Positions 52,701 to 60,378 of a DNA stretch of 64,000 nt are shown here, one piece after another. Numbering within the stretch: position 1 is the first letter of the stretch; the number at the start of each line of letters is the position of its first letter. Where the stretch lies: positions 1,878,001 to 1,942,000 of the forward strand of contig NC_051087.1 of assembly GCF_901709675.1 (NCBI RefSeq), in the 5' to 3' direction. The position numbers and the translations under genes were made by a program. Below the pieces are notes generated by a model. That model saw nothing but the letters and a program-made list of their open reading frames with translations. It did not search any database and had not been told where the DNA came from. The stretch comes from Syngnathus acus (Eukaryota > Chordata > Actinopteri > Syngnathiformes > Syngnathidae).

Positions 52701-55172
52701 AGGCTCATTACGCCCTATCAGCCCTCTGTTTATCAATTAGAGTGACAGAGGAAGGTTGCCGCAGACGAAAACAGTGGAGACGAGCTTTAAGGCCGTGTTT
52801 GAAGACACGAGCATGCTTGATTTGCAATCTCTTGACGCTCGGCGGCACATCCGCCGGGCCGTCGCTCCGCGAGGGTCTCCAATTTCTCACGTGCGTTGAC
52901 AAGTCCTCCCGCGGGGTTTGCTTTACAACAAACGCGGTCCGGAACGTGGCGGGGAAAGCAGCCTTTTTCTGATTGCCCAGAATGCAAAATACATGGCCAA
53001 AACACAAAAGGGGAGGGGGGTGGGGGGGTTTAGGTCAGCCAATCGTTATTTTTTTTTTCACAAAAACAAAAGACCGTCTCGCACTTGATCTCCCCCCCCC
53101 CTCGCCCCGGAGTTTCCAAATTGCAACATAAAACATCACCGGGGAATTCCGACAATGGGCCCCGAGAAAAATGAGGGTTTAAAAGAACAATGGCGAACAA
53201 AAGTCAGCAAATGACAATGGCTGACAGCCGCTTCAATTCTGGAATGATGCTGCTGTCATCCCGCCGCTACCCACTATTGATTTTTTTTTTTCCTCCCTCC
53301 CTCTCTTGGGGCTTAAAAAAAAAAAATCTAATCCAGTCGAAAGAGATTCCGGCTAGCGGCCATCAAGGTTAACACAGCACAAAGTATCTTCCTCCTCCTC
53401 CTCTTCTTCGTCTCGCCTCGTCTTTAATGGAACGGTCAGCGCGCTTGGATGGCAGCTTCTTCATCTCCTCCCCGCAACTCCATCACTCTGCATTTGCCGC
53501 CATCTTTGTCCAAAAGTAACCTTGGACTGTCGGCTTCAGCACACTCCATGTGGCCACTGAGGTGTTTTTTGGAGGTGCTCCCTGTTCTTTCCACCTCACA
53601 GTCACTTCCCGGAGCCCCCACCCCTCCCCTCTCCTTTCCAAAATACATCCACTGTTATTTATTTGAGCGCTGAAGGAATTGCGGGAGACGCGCATCTGCG
53701 TAATTGACTCGATTAACGCCAACTGTTTTGCTTTGGTCTCGGCCGAGACGTCGTCTGCCGGGCCAGGCCGGGCCGAGGAAGGTGCTGCCCGCTATTAAAG
53801 TGTCGCCAGGTGTCACGGCTAAATCGTACTCGCTTTTGCTAAATGTCAGCATAGGCCCACATGCTGTTTATTATCATTCTGTCGAGCAATTCGTTCGGGG
53901 GAGACCTCGACATGCCCAAACTGACAAATTTGTGAGTCTTCACTCTGTTAGAAAAAATATGCTCCCAACACCAATTTGACAGATCAACAAGAAATCGGTC
54001 CGCGAGTTTGCCAAGCCACCCGGAACTTTAATTGAGTTTGCGCGCTGGCTTCAACATCCCCGCCACCGAAAAGACTGGCGCGTTTGTCCTTTCCGTCACG
54101 TTGACCCACCTTCATTAACATTTTCAAGTCCACTTTATGGGAGTGACCCCGGGTAGTTAACTGCTATTTCGTCTCCCCGCTTATAAACAAGCCTAACGGT
54201 GTGGTTTCACGGTGCTTGCCATGTGTTTTGGATGGGGGAGGGGCGGAGCGGGGGGGGTTTTGAATCGGAACCATTCCTACCTCGCCTTTGCTCAATGGAG
54301 TGTTTATGCTCCCGCTTTACCTTTGGCAAATCCCAGACAAGCGGAATGGAAATTTTACCATCGCCGGTCGACGCGCTGGCATCATCATGCTGGTCGCATG
54401 ACACCGGCAGCCACCATTTTGTGGCCGTTTACCGAGCCATCTTTTCCTCTCGTTCTTAATCACGCTTGCCGCGCGGGGTCAAGGCCCGCCGCCGTGGTGC
54501 ACAAAGAGACATAGATTGATAATTAAGGCGCTTACGCCGGCAGAAAAAGCCTCCTCTAATGTGATTTATCTCTATGGATCTTCTGTCAGATATGAAGAGG
54601 AAGCAATTTATGAAGTGAACTTTTGGGGAGGAAATGCGTTTTTAACCAGCTGCCATGTATCATTGTCTCATAAGACTAATTTTCTTACAGCAAAGTCGAC
54701 ACTGGAGTCGTGAATCGGTTCCAAACAGGAAAGACTCGATCCCGATAACATATTCCGGCAGAGAAAAATGTCCCGGCTATGGTGTGATTGGCTGTGCCGC
54801 GGGGCACAAGTAGCCATGTGTCCACTGTTATTAATCAACTTGACACCAGCACTGAAATTACCAACACTACTCCTTTTTTTTTTTTTTTTTTTTTTTTGCC
54901 GCCTTCACTCACTCACTGCAACTTTGTGCATTTTTGTTGAGAAATTGCACAGAAAAATATAGCGAATAGCACCGTTTGATTGTTTTGGAACTTTCTTTCC
55001 TGCAGTCCCACTGCGCTCAGTACTCAGCTGAGAAGCGCGACGAGGAGAAAATGTGCGATCACCTGATCCGGGCCGCTAAGTACCGAGACCACGTGATGGC
55101 CACGCAGCTCATCCAGAAGATCGTCAACATCCTCACCGACAAACACGGACCCTGGGGAGCTTCTTCTGGCAG
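13986..55172 (+). CDS. lrba: LPS-responsive beige-like anchor protein (LRBA), 36 coding exons, 3' end outside window
   Basis: A start codon at 13986 opens M-A-S-E-E-V and the stretch [21 protein letters not shown], near-identical to the LRBA N-terminus. Thirty-six exons (listed in the block entries) join with matching phase to give 5,678 nt, about 1,892 codons. Mammalian LRBA has about 2,850 residues, so about two thirds is present; the PH-BEACH-WD40 end lies beyond 64,000. LRBA is a large cytosolic/vesicular scaffold of the BEACH family, needed in mammals to keep endosomal CTLA-4 from lysosomal degradation, and proposed to anchor PKA. The paralogue NBEA is excluded by closer identity to LRBA and by the RPS3A-SH3D19 neighbourhood. 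No frameshift or in-frame stop was seen. Three introns use GC donors. Confidence 0.96.
14355..14520. repeat. Dispersed non-autonomous repeat (GGGGGCCAGATCTGG type)
   Basis: The run GTGTCTAAATCAAGGCCTG, then GGGGGCCAGATCTGGGCCAC, then CACATCATTCTATATAGCCC and GTGAAAGCAAATAGTGAA is characteristic of a widespread fish interspersed repeat that I know from memory. The right-hand border is approximate and no ORF is present. Confidence 0.55.
19457..19481. repeat. (TG)n microsatellite in lrba intron 1
   Basis: Twelve uninterrupted TG units followed by TCACTG. Confidence 0.9.
20740..21055. promoter_or_regulatory. Candidate intronic regulatory block upstream of lrba exon 2
   Basis: Repeat-free, balanced-composition sequence with CCTTTGATCGG (TCF/LEF type) near 20889, AAATTAATTTT (homeodomain type) near 20923, and CTCCTTATCTCC (GATA on the opposite strand) near 20953. 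It is distinct from the homopolymer-rich flanks. Conservation is inferred from composition only. Confidence 0.3.
22624..24372 (+). CDS. lrba: lrba exons 5-9 (concanavalin A-like/laminin G domain)
   Basis: Exons 22624-22745, 22818-22944, 23038-23157, 23624-23770 and 24175-24372, residues 194-431. The block carries the lectin-like jelly-roll domain of BEACH proteins, with landmarks [49 protein letters not shown] and [15 protein letters not shown], then the linker [20 protein letters not shown]. Intron 5 is only 72 bp. The exon 9 acceptor is preceded by a C14 run. Confidence 0.95.
23839..23883 (-). repeat. Dispersed repeat copy 2 (inverse of 4602-4646)
   Basis: Lies in lrba intron 8 in opposite orientation to the copy in sh3d19 intron 1. 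The two agree over about 45 bp and then diverge. Confidence 0.55.
24578..28875 (+). CDS. lrba: lrba exons 10-21 (armadillo-like/DUF4704 region)
   Basis: Exons 24578-24711, 25336-25444, 25615-25767, 26164-26332, 26411-26484, 26556-26618, 26777-26874, 26961-27053, 27152-27260, 27339-27420, 28494-28617 and 28683-28875, residues 432-898. Landmarks are [74 protein letters not shown], and [17 protein letters not shown] at the end. This alpha-helical repeat region is strongly conserved and probably a protein-binding scaffold. Donors after exons 11 (GTTGGT) and 18 (GTCGGC) are weak. Intron 20 is 65 bp with an all-C tract before its AG. Confidence 0.95.
28618..28682 (+). other. lrba: lrba intron 20, minimal length
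   Basis: Sixty-five nucleotides from GTAACG to an AG preceded by a C10 run. The phase-2 junction regenerates Arg, giving [14 protein letters not shown], so it is a real intron. Confidence 0.85.
30470..30740. promoter_or_regulatory. Candidate regulatory block in lrba intron 21 (A)
   Basis: Contains CATTGAATATTCATC, CTCATAAATACGAG and CATGATTCCG in CpG-rich surroundings without repeats. No ORF continues across it. Regulatory function is inferred from composition. Confidence 0.28.
31250..32040. promoter_or_regulatory. Candidate regulatory block in lrba intron 21 (B)
   Basis: Dense homeodomain-type cores: CTACTAATTGCG, CATCCAATTAAGG, GGGCTAATTTAG, TAATTAATTA at 31561-31570 followed by CAAACAATCA (SOX/FOX-like), CAGTGATTAATGCG near 31821, and GGGGTTAATCGG near 32012. 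A homopolymer break separates two halves. This is one of the best enhancer candidates in the window. Confidence 0.35.
32219..33468 (+). CDS. lrba: lrba exons 22-23 (acidic disordered region)
   Basis: Exons 32219-33208 and 33284-33468, residues 899-1289. Exon 22 (990 nt, 330 codons) starts with [18 protein letters not shown], matching mammalian LRBA. It then becomes a Glu/Asp/Ser/Thr/Pro-rich stretch with little position-by-position similarity, and returns to conserved sequence at [19 protein letters not shown]. Exon 23 gives [28 protein letters not shown]. Length and acidity suggest an intrinsically disordered linker. In mammals this region was reported to contribute to PKA regulatory-subunit binding; I cannot identify an amphipathic anchoring helix here. 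Confidence 0.93.
33495..33560. repeat. TTGAAA/CCTAA degenerate repeat, lrba intron 23
   Basis: Contains GCCTGACTTGAAACTC, CCCTAATTTGAAAACC and CCTGAAGTCATAACTTG, units of about 15-20 bp alternating CCTGA/CCTAA with TTGAAA. Related runs occur at 34436-34560, 35845-35885 and 36105-36165. Confidence 0.5.
33598..36573 (+). CDS. lrba: lrba exons 24-29 (conserved middle region)
   Basis: Exons 33598-33751, 34028-34208, 35213-35316, 35714-35821, 35952-36093 and 36216-36573, residues 1290-1638. Conserved stretches are [61 protein letters not shown] and [27 protein letters not shown]. Exon 29 is a second variable stretch that keeps RRYDSGLG and [10 protein letters not shown]. Exons 24 and 26 both end at GC donors. 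The phase at each junction leaves no alternative GT donor nearby. Confidence 0.93.
33752..33757 (+). other. lrba: GC-type 5' splice site, lrba intron 24
   Basis: TCG/GCAAGT follows exon 24. Joining in phase 0 to CAC-GAG-CTG at 34028 restores the conserved ...AATS[10 protein letters not shown] reading. Nearby GT dinucleotides do not keep the frame. Confidence 0.85.
34436..34560. repeat. TTGAAA/CCTAA degenerate repeat, lrba intron 25
   Basis: Contains CCCTAACCTCGTCTTGAACC, CGAATTTGAAAACCCTT, CCTCAGTTGAAACTC and AAATTGAAAAGCC. It is the longest copy of the family. Confidence 0.5.
35317..35322 (+). other. lrba: GC-type 5' splice site, lrba intron 26
   Basis: CAG/GCAAGT follows exon 26 (...GKSASAQ) and joins in phase 0 to exon 27 ([15 protein letters not shown]) at 35714. 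The match to U1 apart from the C at +2 is perfect, as is typical of genuine GC donors. Confidence 0.88.
36105..36165. repeat. TTGAAA/CCTAA degenerate repeat, lrba intron 28
   Basis: Contains GTTTTGAAACGCTGACTG, CCCTCACTTGAAACCTTAA and GGGCTTGAAAG. A smaller related run (CCCCGAGTTGAAAAAATTTG) is at 35845-35885 in intron 27. Confidence 0.45.
36574..39384 (+). other. lrba: lrba intron 29
   Basis: A 2.8-kb intron with no recognised coding exon. Repeat-free blocks at about 37240-37450 (TTTATCTGAGG, GGGGGATTAGACTGG) and 39020-39180 (CAGCGATTAGG, CTTATCTGCAG, CTTTGATACGG) have regulatory-type composition. There is a C-run at about 37930-37942 and a (CAG)n run at 38996-39019. Confidence 0.5.
38996..39019. 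repeat. (CAG)n microsatellite
   Basis: Eight CAG-type units with one CAA interruption, in lrba intron 29; non-coding in this model. Confidence 0.85.
39385..41839 (+). CDS. lrba: lrba exons 30-33
   Basis: Exons 39385-39524, 40787-40871, 41041-41174 and 41778-41839, residues 1639-1779. Exons 30-31 encode an Ala/Ser/Pro-rich variable linker. Exon 32 is highly conserved ([20 protein letters not shown], then [21 protein letters not shown]). Exon 33 is 62 nt ([18 protein letters not shown]). The exon 31 acceptor is CAGCAG, so splicing three bases downstream would drop one alanine. Exon 33 has an almost pure C tract before its acceptor and a GC donor after it. Confidence 0.92.
39525..40786 (+). other. 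lrba: lrba intron 30
   Basis: A 1.26-kb intron, A+T-rich, with a (GT)n microsatellite at 40701-40727. No coding exon or named element is seen. Confidence 0.55.
40701..40727. repeat. (GT)n microsatellite
   Basis: Thirteen GT units followed by GCGTGCG, about 60 bp upstream of the exon 31 acceptor. Confidence 0.9.
41840..41845 (+). other. lrba: GC-type 5' splice site, lrba intron 33
   Basis: CAG/GCAAGT follows exon 33 (...MLLCSQ) and joins in phase 0 to exon 34 (EWQNSIQ) at 48614, across a 6.8-kb intron. The coding match on both sides is continuous with mammalian LRBA. Confidence 0.9.
42130..42310. promoter_or_regulatory. Candidate regulatory block in lrba intron 33 (A)
   Basis: Contains CATTGATTGGCC, GTTTATTTAGCG, CATTCATGAATACTAATTCC, GGGATCATAAGCAG and GCCGATTAGCATC, repeat-free and CpG-containing. 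Function is inferred from motif density only. Confidence 0.33.
42540..42830. promoter_or_regulatory. Candidate regulatory block in lrba intron 33 (B)
   Basis: Contains CTGATTAATGG, TTTAATTTGCC, AATGACAGG, TGTCATATCTGTCAG (TALE/MEIS-like TGACAG on the opposite strand), AATGCTAATCTAATC and AAAGGCCG. It is repeat-free until the C/T run at 42839. Confidence 0.33.
43380..43560. promoter_or_regulatory. Candidate regulatory block in lrba intron 33 (C)
   Basis: Contains GCTCTTTGATGGCC (TCF/LEF type), TTTCCAATTAAAGG and GACATTAACTGTTGATATTG. Repeat-free; inferred only. Confidence 0.27.
43867..43884. repeat. (GGAA)n microsatellite
   Basis: About four and a half GGAA units in lrba intron 33. Confidence 0.8.
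45790..45902. repeat. Degenerate (CCTT)n tract
   Basis: An interrupted CCTT/CTTG pyrimidine tract of about 110 bp in lrba intron 33. Confidence 0.85.
48614..55172 (+). CDS. lrba: lrba exons 34-36 (last coding exons in window)
   Basis: Exons 48614-48678, 49554-49662 and 55006-55172, residues 1780-1892. They encode [41 protein letters not shown] and the start of the DUF1088 region ([20 protein letters not shown], then [20 protein letters not shown]). Exon 36 ends in phase 2 after GPWGASSG; the next conserved block expected (RPLEFWRLDYWEDD-like) is not found before 64,000, so intron 36 exceeds 8.8 kb. Confidence 0.94.
48679..49553 (+). other. lrba: lrba intron 34
   Basis: An 875-bp intron. A 31-bp unit starting ACAAAGAAATATC is present twice, at 48693-48723 and 48734-48764, followed by an almost pure A/T tract to about 48940 and then a G+C-rich stretch (49060-49240) with CGCCCGCCCGCC. 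No coding sequence is seen. Confidence 0.6.
48693..48764. repeat. Short tandem duplication next to lrba exon 34
   Basis: Two 31-bp copies differing at one base (CTAAGG versus CTAGGG), 41 bp apart start to start, 15 nt after the exon 34 donor. Confidence 0.8.
49740..49838. repeat. Local duplication in lrba intron 35
   Basis: GTTTATTTTGACTTAG occurs at 49740-49755 and again at 49798-49813, each followed within 30 nt by CTTAGCATAAGTGTTG. It is an imperfect tandem duplication. Confidence 0.75.
51560..51780. promoter_or_regulatory. Candidate regulatory block in lrba intron 35 (A)
   Basis: Contains GGATTTATCC, GGAGTAATTGAATCGG, GCACGCTAATTAATGTTTGCC, CACAAATTAACGACATTAAC and TGATGATTC, repeat-free after a long T-run. 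Inferred regulatory. Confidence 0.33.
54480..54760. promoter_or_regulatory. Candidate regulatory block in lrba intron 35 (B)
   Basis: Contains TTGATAATTAAGGCG, CTAATGTGATTTATC, TCTGTCAGATATG, GCAATTTATGAAG and CGATAACATATTCC without repeats. Inferred regulatory. Confidence 0.28.
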
Positions 55173-55719
55173 GTAGGTCGTCATTGACTTCTTCCTCTGC
55201 TGATTGGTTGGGAGAGGTCACATGGCCACACCATTCTTCTTTTCTTTTTTTAAATCAGTTAAGGTATTTTTTCAAACATTATTTTCATTTTGTTCCTTAT
55301 TTCATTCTATTTTAATCTTTAAAGATATTTATAAAATATCAGAAACATTAGAAAAAAGAAGTGCTAAAAAATAAAAAGAATAAAGCAAAACTTGCATAAA
55401 AACAAAAGTGGACATAATTTCAAAATAGAAGACACAATTTAAAAAATATATAAGACTTAAATAATACACATATGCAAATACAAAATATTAAATTTAAGAC
55501 GACAAAGAAATGCAGATTAACAGCCATAAATATCACAGATTATGACAAATTTTCTCCTCATGCATCCCGCTCATGGGATGACGCTTGTTAGGCTGCTGCA
55601 ATCTCCAGACAGACGCCATTTGGATCCCCTTTTGTCTCCCCATCCATTTTATCGTCATGTACTTCCATGTCCAAGTCTCTCTCTTTCCTCTTCTCCTTTT
55701 CTTCTTGTAGCGTACTCAC

Positions 55720-55990
55720 ACAAAGGCCGTTCCGATTCAAATGGAAGCCGGCGTTCTCCACAAAGTCTCCCATTACCGACATGGCCGCTATTGATGCTTT
55801 TCCTAATGGCCGCCGATGGCCGCGCCGAGTCATTGGCGCGGGGCCTCGCAGAGCCGGCTCTCTTTTCATAAATCACAATCAGTTCGGTGCCGTTACGTCA
55901 ATATTTTCGGTCAATTACTGCGAAGGTCAGGCGGCGCGACTTTCGCACCACAGCGGCCGAGGCTCTCATTGCGGGAACATCTGGCTCGGA
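55720..55990. promoter_or_regulatory. Candidate regulatory block in lrba intron 36 (A)
   Basis: Contains CTCCCATTACCGACATGG, CTATTGATGC, TTCATAAATCACAATCAG, CGTTACGTCAATATT and GGTCAATTACTGCG. It is CpG-containing and flanked by featureless A/T-rich DNA on both sides, which makes it stand out. Confidence 0.35.
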
Positions 55991-57529
55991 GAAATCGTAA
56001 AAAAAAGAACACCTGCAGCCCCACGTGAGAAATGTTTTCATATACTAAAGAATAAAAAAAAAACAGTATGTAATGCAATCTTTCGACAGAAATAGAATCT
56101 GAGAAAAAATGCACAGTGTATAAATATTACTCAATTATTTTGGATTGATGTCGTCGTTTATTTTTTTTTTTAACAAATAAAATATACATAAATAAATTGT
56201 TGCGAGAAATACGTTAATACTTTAAAAACAGAAATAAAAAACAAACTGAGAAGAAGAAAAGGAGCACGTGACACAAAATGCACATTTAATAAAGAAATAA
56301 ACATCTCTAATTATATACTTGTGCAAAGTATAAAAATTAAATGAAAAATATGACATTTATTTTGGCTGATAGACCAAATAGAATGGATAGAAAAAATGCA
56401 CAACATAGAGATATAAAGTACAATATTAGCTAAAAAAATATACACCAATGGAACGGATGGAAGCAATTGACAAATGTGCTCTGCGAAAAAATTAAATTGA
56501 ACACGAGCATTCTCGAGGAAGACGTTTTTCGAATCAAACAAAGGCAATATGCTGCAGCAGTTACAACAGTTTTGTTACACGCACACACCATTTAAAAAAA
56601 AAAAAAAAAAAAAAGGCGTATTCCCCAAAGTTTCCCTTCAATAAAGAGTCGGGGAATGAAAATATTATCTCCCGGCCGACTGCTGGGAATTGTCGCCGCC
56701 GTCTAATATCATCGTGACCCGCCTGAACGCAATTTGTGTCTTAATATCCAGCTTCCTGGCAGCCGCGGCCTCTCGAGGAAACGGGCGTTATGTGAGCTGT
56801 AATTTTTTTCCCCTCCTCCGTCTTCATGTTTGTGCGCTTGGCGTCCACCGAGGATTGCCGCCCGCCAGACAAAAGGCAGAATCCGTCGTTTTCACGCTCT
56901 CGTCTGTCACGCCCCGGAAAGCGCACCTGTTCATCCCTTCTCGTCCGCCTGTCCCATTTCCGAACATTGCACGCTTTGACGCAGTCGATGCACGCCGTGT
57001 TTATTCGGGTCACGATCTGTCGGCCGATATGATGGAAGCTGACCAAAAATTGGAATACAGAACCATACCAGCAGGTACTATTTTTAGTCCCTACTCAGCA
57101 GGGGTCGATAGCGTGACGTCAACCAATCAGAGCGGTGCAGATTGGAGCAATCGAGGACACACAAATAAAAGTCGATTGTTTTAATGAGCAATTTTCTTTT
57201 TATGATCCACATTATGTCCGGAACAATTTGAGAAGTGCCCGTAGGGATACAACCCATATCGCTGGTGTTTGTAGACCGTCTTTTTTTTATGGCTGCATCA
57301 GCATCCCTTTTTATTCTGGCTTTATTCTAGCCCCCCCCCCCCCCCCTTCTTTTCCTCTCCCTCATACGAGCAGCTCATTTTCTGCAGCAGAGGCGCTCTA
57401 ATGGACACCCTTAGGCTAGAGGCTTCCCAGCCGAGGGACATCCATCTTTTTGGCTTGTCACACTCTCGCCCGCCCGCCCCGGCGAAAAATCTTTGTGATA
57501 TGCACTCCAATTTTTCCCCACTAAATCAA

Positions 57530-57730
57530 ATCTTCCGCCGCTTCAGAAAAAAAAGACGAATGCTCGGCGAGGTCGGCGCGCCGCCGAGGAAATCAATACG
57601 GGCAAAATTTAAACAGTATGGGCCGTATTGATCGCGAGATGGGAAACGGACGGCTTTGTAACCGTTTGGCCGGACAGTTAGCTGACCTGTAATGGACAAA
57701 CTATTGATATTGGCATTACTGGATCATACT
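57530..57730. promoter_or_regulatory. Candidate regulatory block in lrba intron 36 (B)
   Basis: Contains GGAAATCAATACGGGC, GGCCGTATTGATCGCGAG, CTATTGATATTGGC and GCTGACCTGTAATGG. Two ATCAATACGG/CCGTATTGAT cores form an inverted pair about 35 bp apart (57590 and 57623). Confidence 0.33.
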
Positions 57731-59569
57731 GTGCTGTGTCATTTTTTTTGGCCACCTGGAGAAAGTAGCAGTACACACTCAAATATACAACAAACTGGAT
57801 TCAGAGCCATTTGGATGAATTTTTTTGTTCTTTTGCCTTGAACACAAATATCAGACATCATCAGATATGCACCCAAAAATAATAAAGCAAGTAAAATACT
57901 AGAAAAAAATAAAAAATACAAATAAATGTTTGAATTGCAGCAAAGCAACATCAAGTTGCTTTATTTTTGCCTTTATTTAAATTTTTATTTTTTTTTTTCA
58001 CAAAAATCAACTCACTCGAAATTCACCCAAATTCTATCCTGACCTTATTTGCCTCTGCCCTCTAATGTCAAGGTTGCTACTTGTTTTGAGACTTGACCAT
58101 GAAATTGACTCGGAACAAGAGCTTCACCCCGCTTCTGGCGAGCTTCCTATAGACGGCGCACACGCCACGGCGAGGACACGCCACAAGACAAATGCGCGCA
58201 GGAGAAGCCGAGGCAGCTTGATGAATCTCTCCCGGGACGCTTCTCCTTTCCAGACCTAAATCACAATTATGATACATAATTGTCAATGTATCGCACGCGT
58301 TCAAGTCGAGGCCTGCACTGCGTCTACGTCGCCCCCTTCGCGTGCAAATTTTTTTTTTTTTCTGCTACCGGCGGAGGGCTGGAAAAGGAAATAGGACTTG
58401 TGCACGTCAATGGAGATCATCAGCGTTTAGCTTACACGCACCCTCGGAAATGCGTGACACCAAACGGGCAGGAAGACGTGTTAAAGGCAGAGTGAAAAGA
58501 TTCATCTAGCAGAGATAAAGACAACATCCTTTTGCCGCATGTAAAAAAAAAAAAGGTTGACGGTGTTTGCCGGCCGCTTCCGGAACAGCTGCGAGCCGAA
58601 TAAATATTCCCAAATTTAGGTCGGTTTGAAATCTTGCGCAGCGGCACCATCCATTTTCAATTATTTTACATGTTTATGAGGAAAAACACTCCAAGCAGAT
58701 GTTTGTCATAAAAGTCAAATCAAATTAAATCTACCGAGTTGCACTCAAACTAAACATTTCTCAAAGGAAGTTAGAATAATGGGCGGCCGACCGAGGTCGT
58801 CGTAAGTCGAGTCTTAACAGCGCCGGGAATGAAAGATGGCCGCTCTCGGCTGCACTTTTGTTGCAACTCTCAGATTTATGACTTTCATATACCCTTAAGA
58901 AAGTATATAGCCAAGGTCACGATAAAAGCTAGGCTGATCAATATCTGAATGAAAAACCATTGAGGCGTCGTCGCCCCCCACCCCTCCCTTCTCCTAACAC
59001 TTTCTCGCCAGGTGCAATATGTGGCGTGTATCGATTGTCAGGGGCCAGTAGTTAGTCAAAGGCTATCTCCTTTGACTAACACCTTCAGCACCTCCTCTTG
59101 CTCCTGATAGATAGGTACACTCAAACCGCAGCTGTAATTACGCCCGGGCGCCAACAGGCCATTTATTTTGCCACTTTTGCCCCCCCCCCCCCCCCACCTC
59201 CTCCTTCCCAAATATGGCCTTTATCTTGGGAATCCAGCAGTTCCTGCTAGCAGCGCTGAGGAGCAAACGGAGGATGAGCCTCCGTGTTTTTATTCGGCTG
59301 TTTTTGATATGATCCAAATAGCAGGCATCGCTAAACAGTGTTGTCACAAAAACAAGCTCCTTTAGAACTTCACTCTGCCAAGTTTAAAAAAAAAAAATCA
59401 TCATCATCTTTTTAATGATGTCTGGCTTGGATCAAACATTTTTGTTGTCCTTCAAAGACTACTTTACTTATTCTAAACGATGGTTGTATATTTCTAGTTT
59501 TATCCCCCTCTCAGTTATTTATCCCCATCTAACCTGAGCTCCTCCTCCGCCATTTTATTTTTTTGTCTT

Positions 59570-59790
59570 ACTTTTCGGGGTGTGACGGGACACGCGGGGC
59601 TGAGCCGTCAGATTTGTCACCTCCGTTCAATGAGCATCTCTGAAAGCTGGAGGTCAGGGGATTATTTAAAATGGGCCAGTAATGGCGGAATTTATGCAAC
59701 CCGGGTCCGACGGATGCCCCTCATTACCCGGCCAGCGGCGCTGATAATGGCCATAACGGCCTGTTGTCAAAAACACCAAGGAAAAATGTG
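59570..59790. promoter_or_regulatory. Candidate regulatory block in lrba intron 36 (C)
   Basis: Contains CCGTCAGATTTGTCACC, GGGGATTATTTAAAATGG, CAGTAATGGCGG, CCCTCATTACCCGG and GCTGATAATGGCC. Repeat-free and of even base composition. Inferred regulatory. Confidence 0.35.
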
Positions 59791-59959
59791 ACGCTTCATC
59801 AAAAATACAGATGGGGCCACTTCAGCTTCGCCGTGTATTTACAAACTGTCGCCTTTCTTCACACTATCACGTTTGATTATTATTTACAACTTAATGTCTT
59901 AAACGTCGTAGTTGTAGATTCTTGAGAAAATAGTCATAATTATTGCGTAATTGTCCACC

Positions 59960-60250
59960 TTTTTTTTTTCCGCTGGATTTTTACGAGGGTAATTACTGCT
60001 AATTGCAAAGGCGCGCATGAAGCCGCTGATAATTAGGGCTCAATTTGCATGCTTTCATTTAGTGGCGGGGTACCGGGGAGCCTCCCGCCCACCCCGGGGA
60101 GCGCTTTGATCGCTCGCATGCAGCATCGCCGCGTCTTGGTTTAGTCCAGAGTGCTTTTTGAAAGCTCTTGAATTGAATCGGTGGTAATTGGCATGTCAAA
60201 TCATTAGTAAGCCTCCTCTGTGAGATATTTAATTTATTTTAGGTGGAAAA
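59960..60250. promoter_or_regulatory. Candidate regulatory block in lrba intron 36 (D)
   Basis: Contains GGTAATTACTGCTAATTGC, CTGATAATTAGGG, a perfect octamer ATTTGCAT at 60043-60050, CTTTGAT at 60104-60110, GGTAATTGG and AATCATTAG. It has the densest collection of POU/homeodomain/TCF-type cores in the window. Inferred enhancer. Confidence 0.4.
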
Positions 60251-60309
60251 TACAAAACATTTTGTCCAAAATATATATACAAAAAAGTTTGTGTGATTAT
60301 CTTGCCCTT

Positions 60310-60378
60310 TAACTCATTCAGTGCCATTGACGGTTTTAAACGTCAAAGATATTAACTGGGTTGGCAGTGAATGAGTTA
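60310..60378. mobile_element. Short hairpin MITE-like element
   Basis: Terminal inverted repeats of 17 bp at 60310-60326 (TAACTCATTCAGTGCCA) and 60362-60378 (TGGCAGTGAATGAGTTA) match with one mismatch. The inner TTGACGG...AAACGTCAA is also partly inverted. The AACTCATTCACTGCCATTGACG core is known to me as a very common short element in some fish genomes. There is no coding capacity. Confidence 0.7.

Larger units (their letters stand above)
49663..55005 (+). other. lrba: lrba intron 35
   Basis: A 5.3-kb intron. A local duplication around GTTTATTTTGACTTAG occurs at 49740-49838. Candidate regulatory blocks lie at 51560-51780 and 54480-54760. T-runs are at about 50803-50821, 51530-51541, 52446-52463 and 54873-54897. 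The rest holds nothing I recognise, and its open frames lack domains. Confidence 0.5.

Noticed and set aside
56690-57184. 164-aa open frame in lrba intron 36
   Set aside because: No domain or conserved motif, overlapping open frames on the other strand, and no splice or promoter context. Likely chance in G+C-rich intron.
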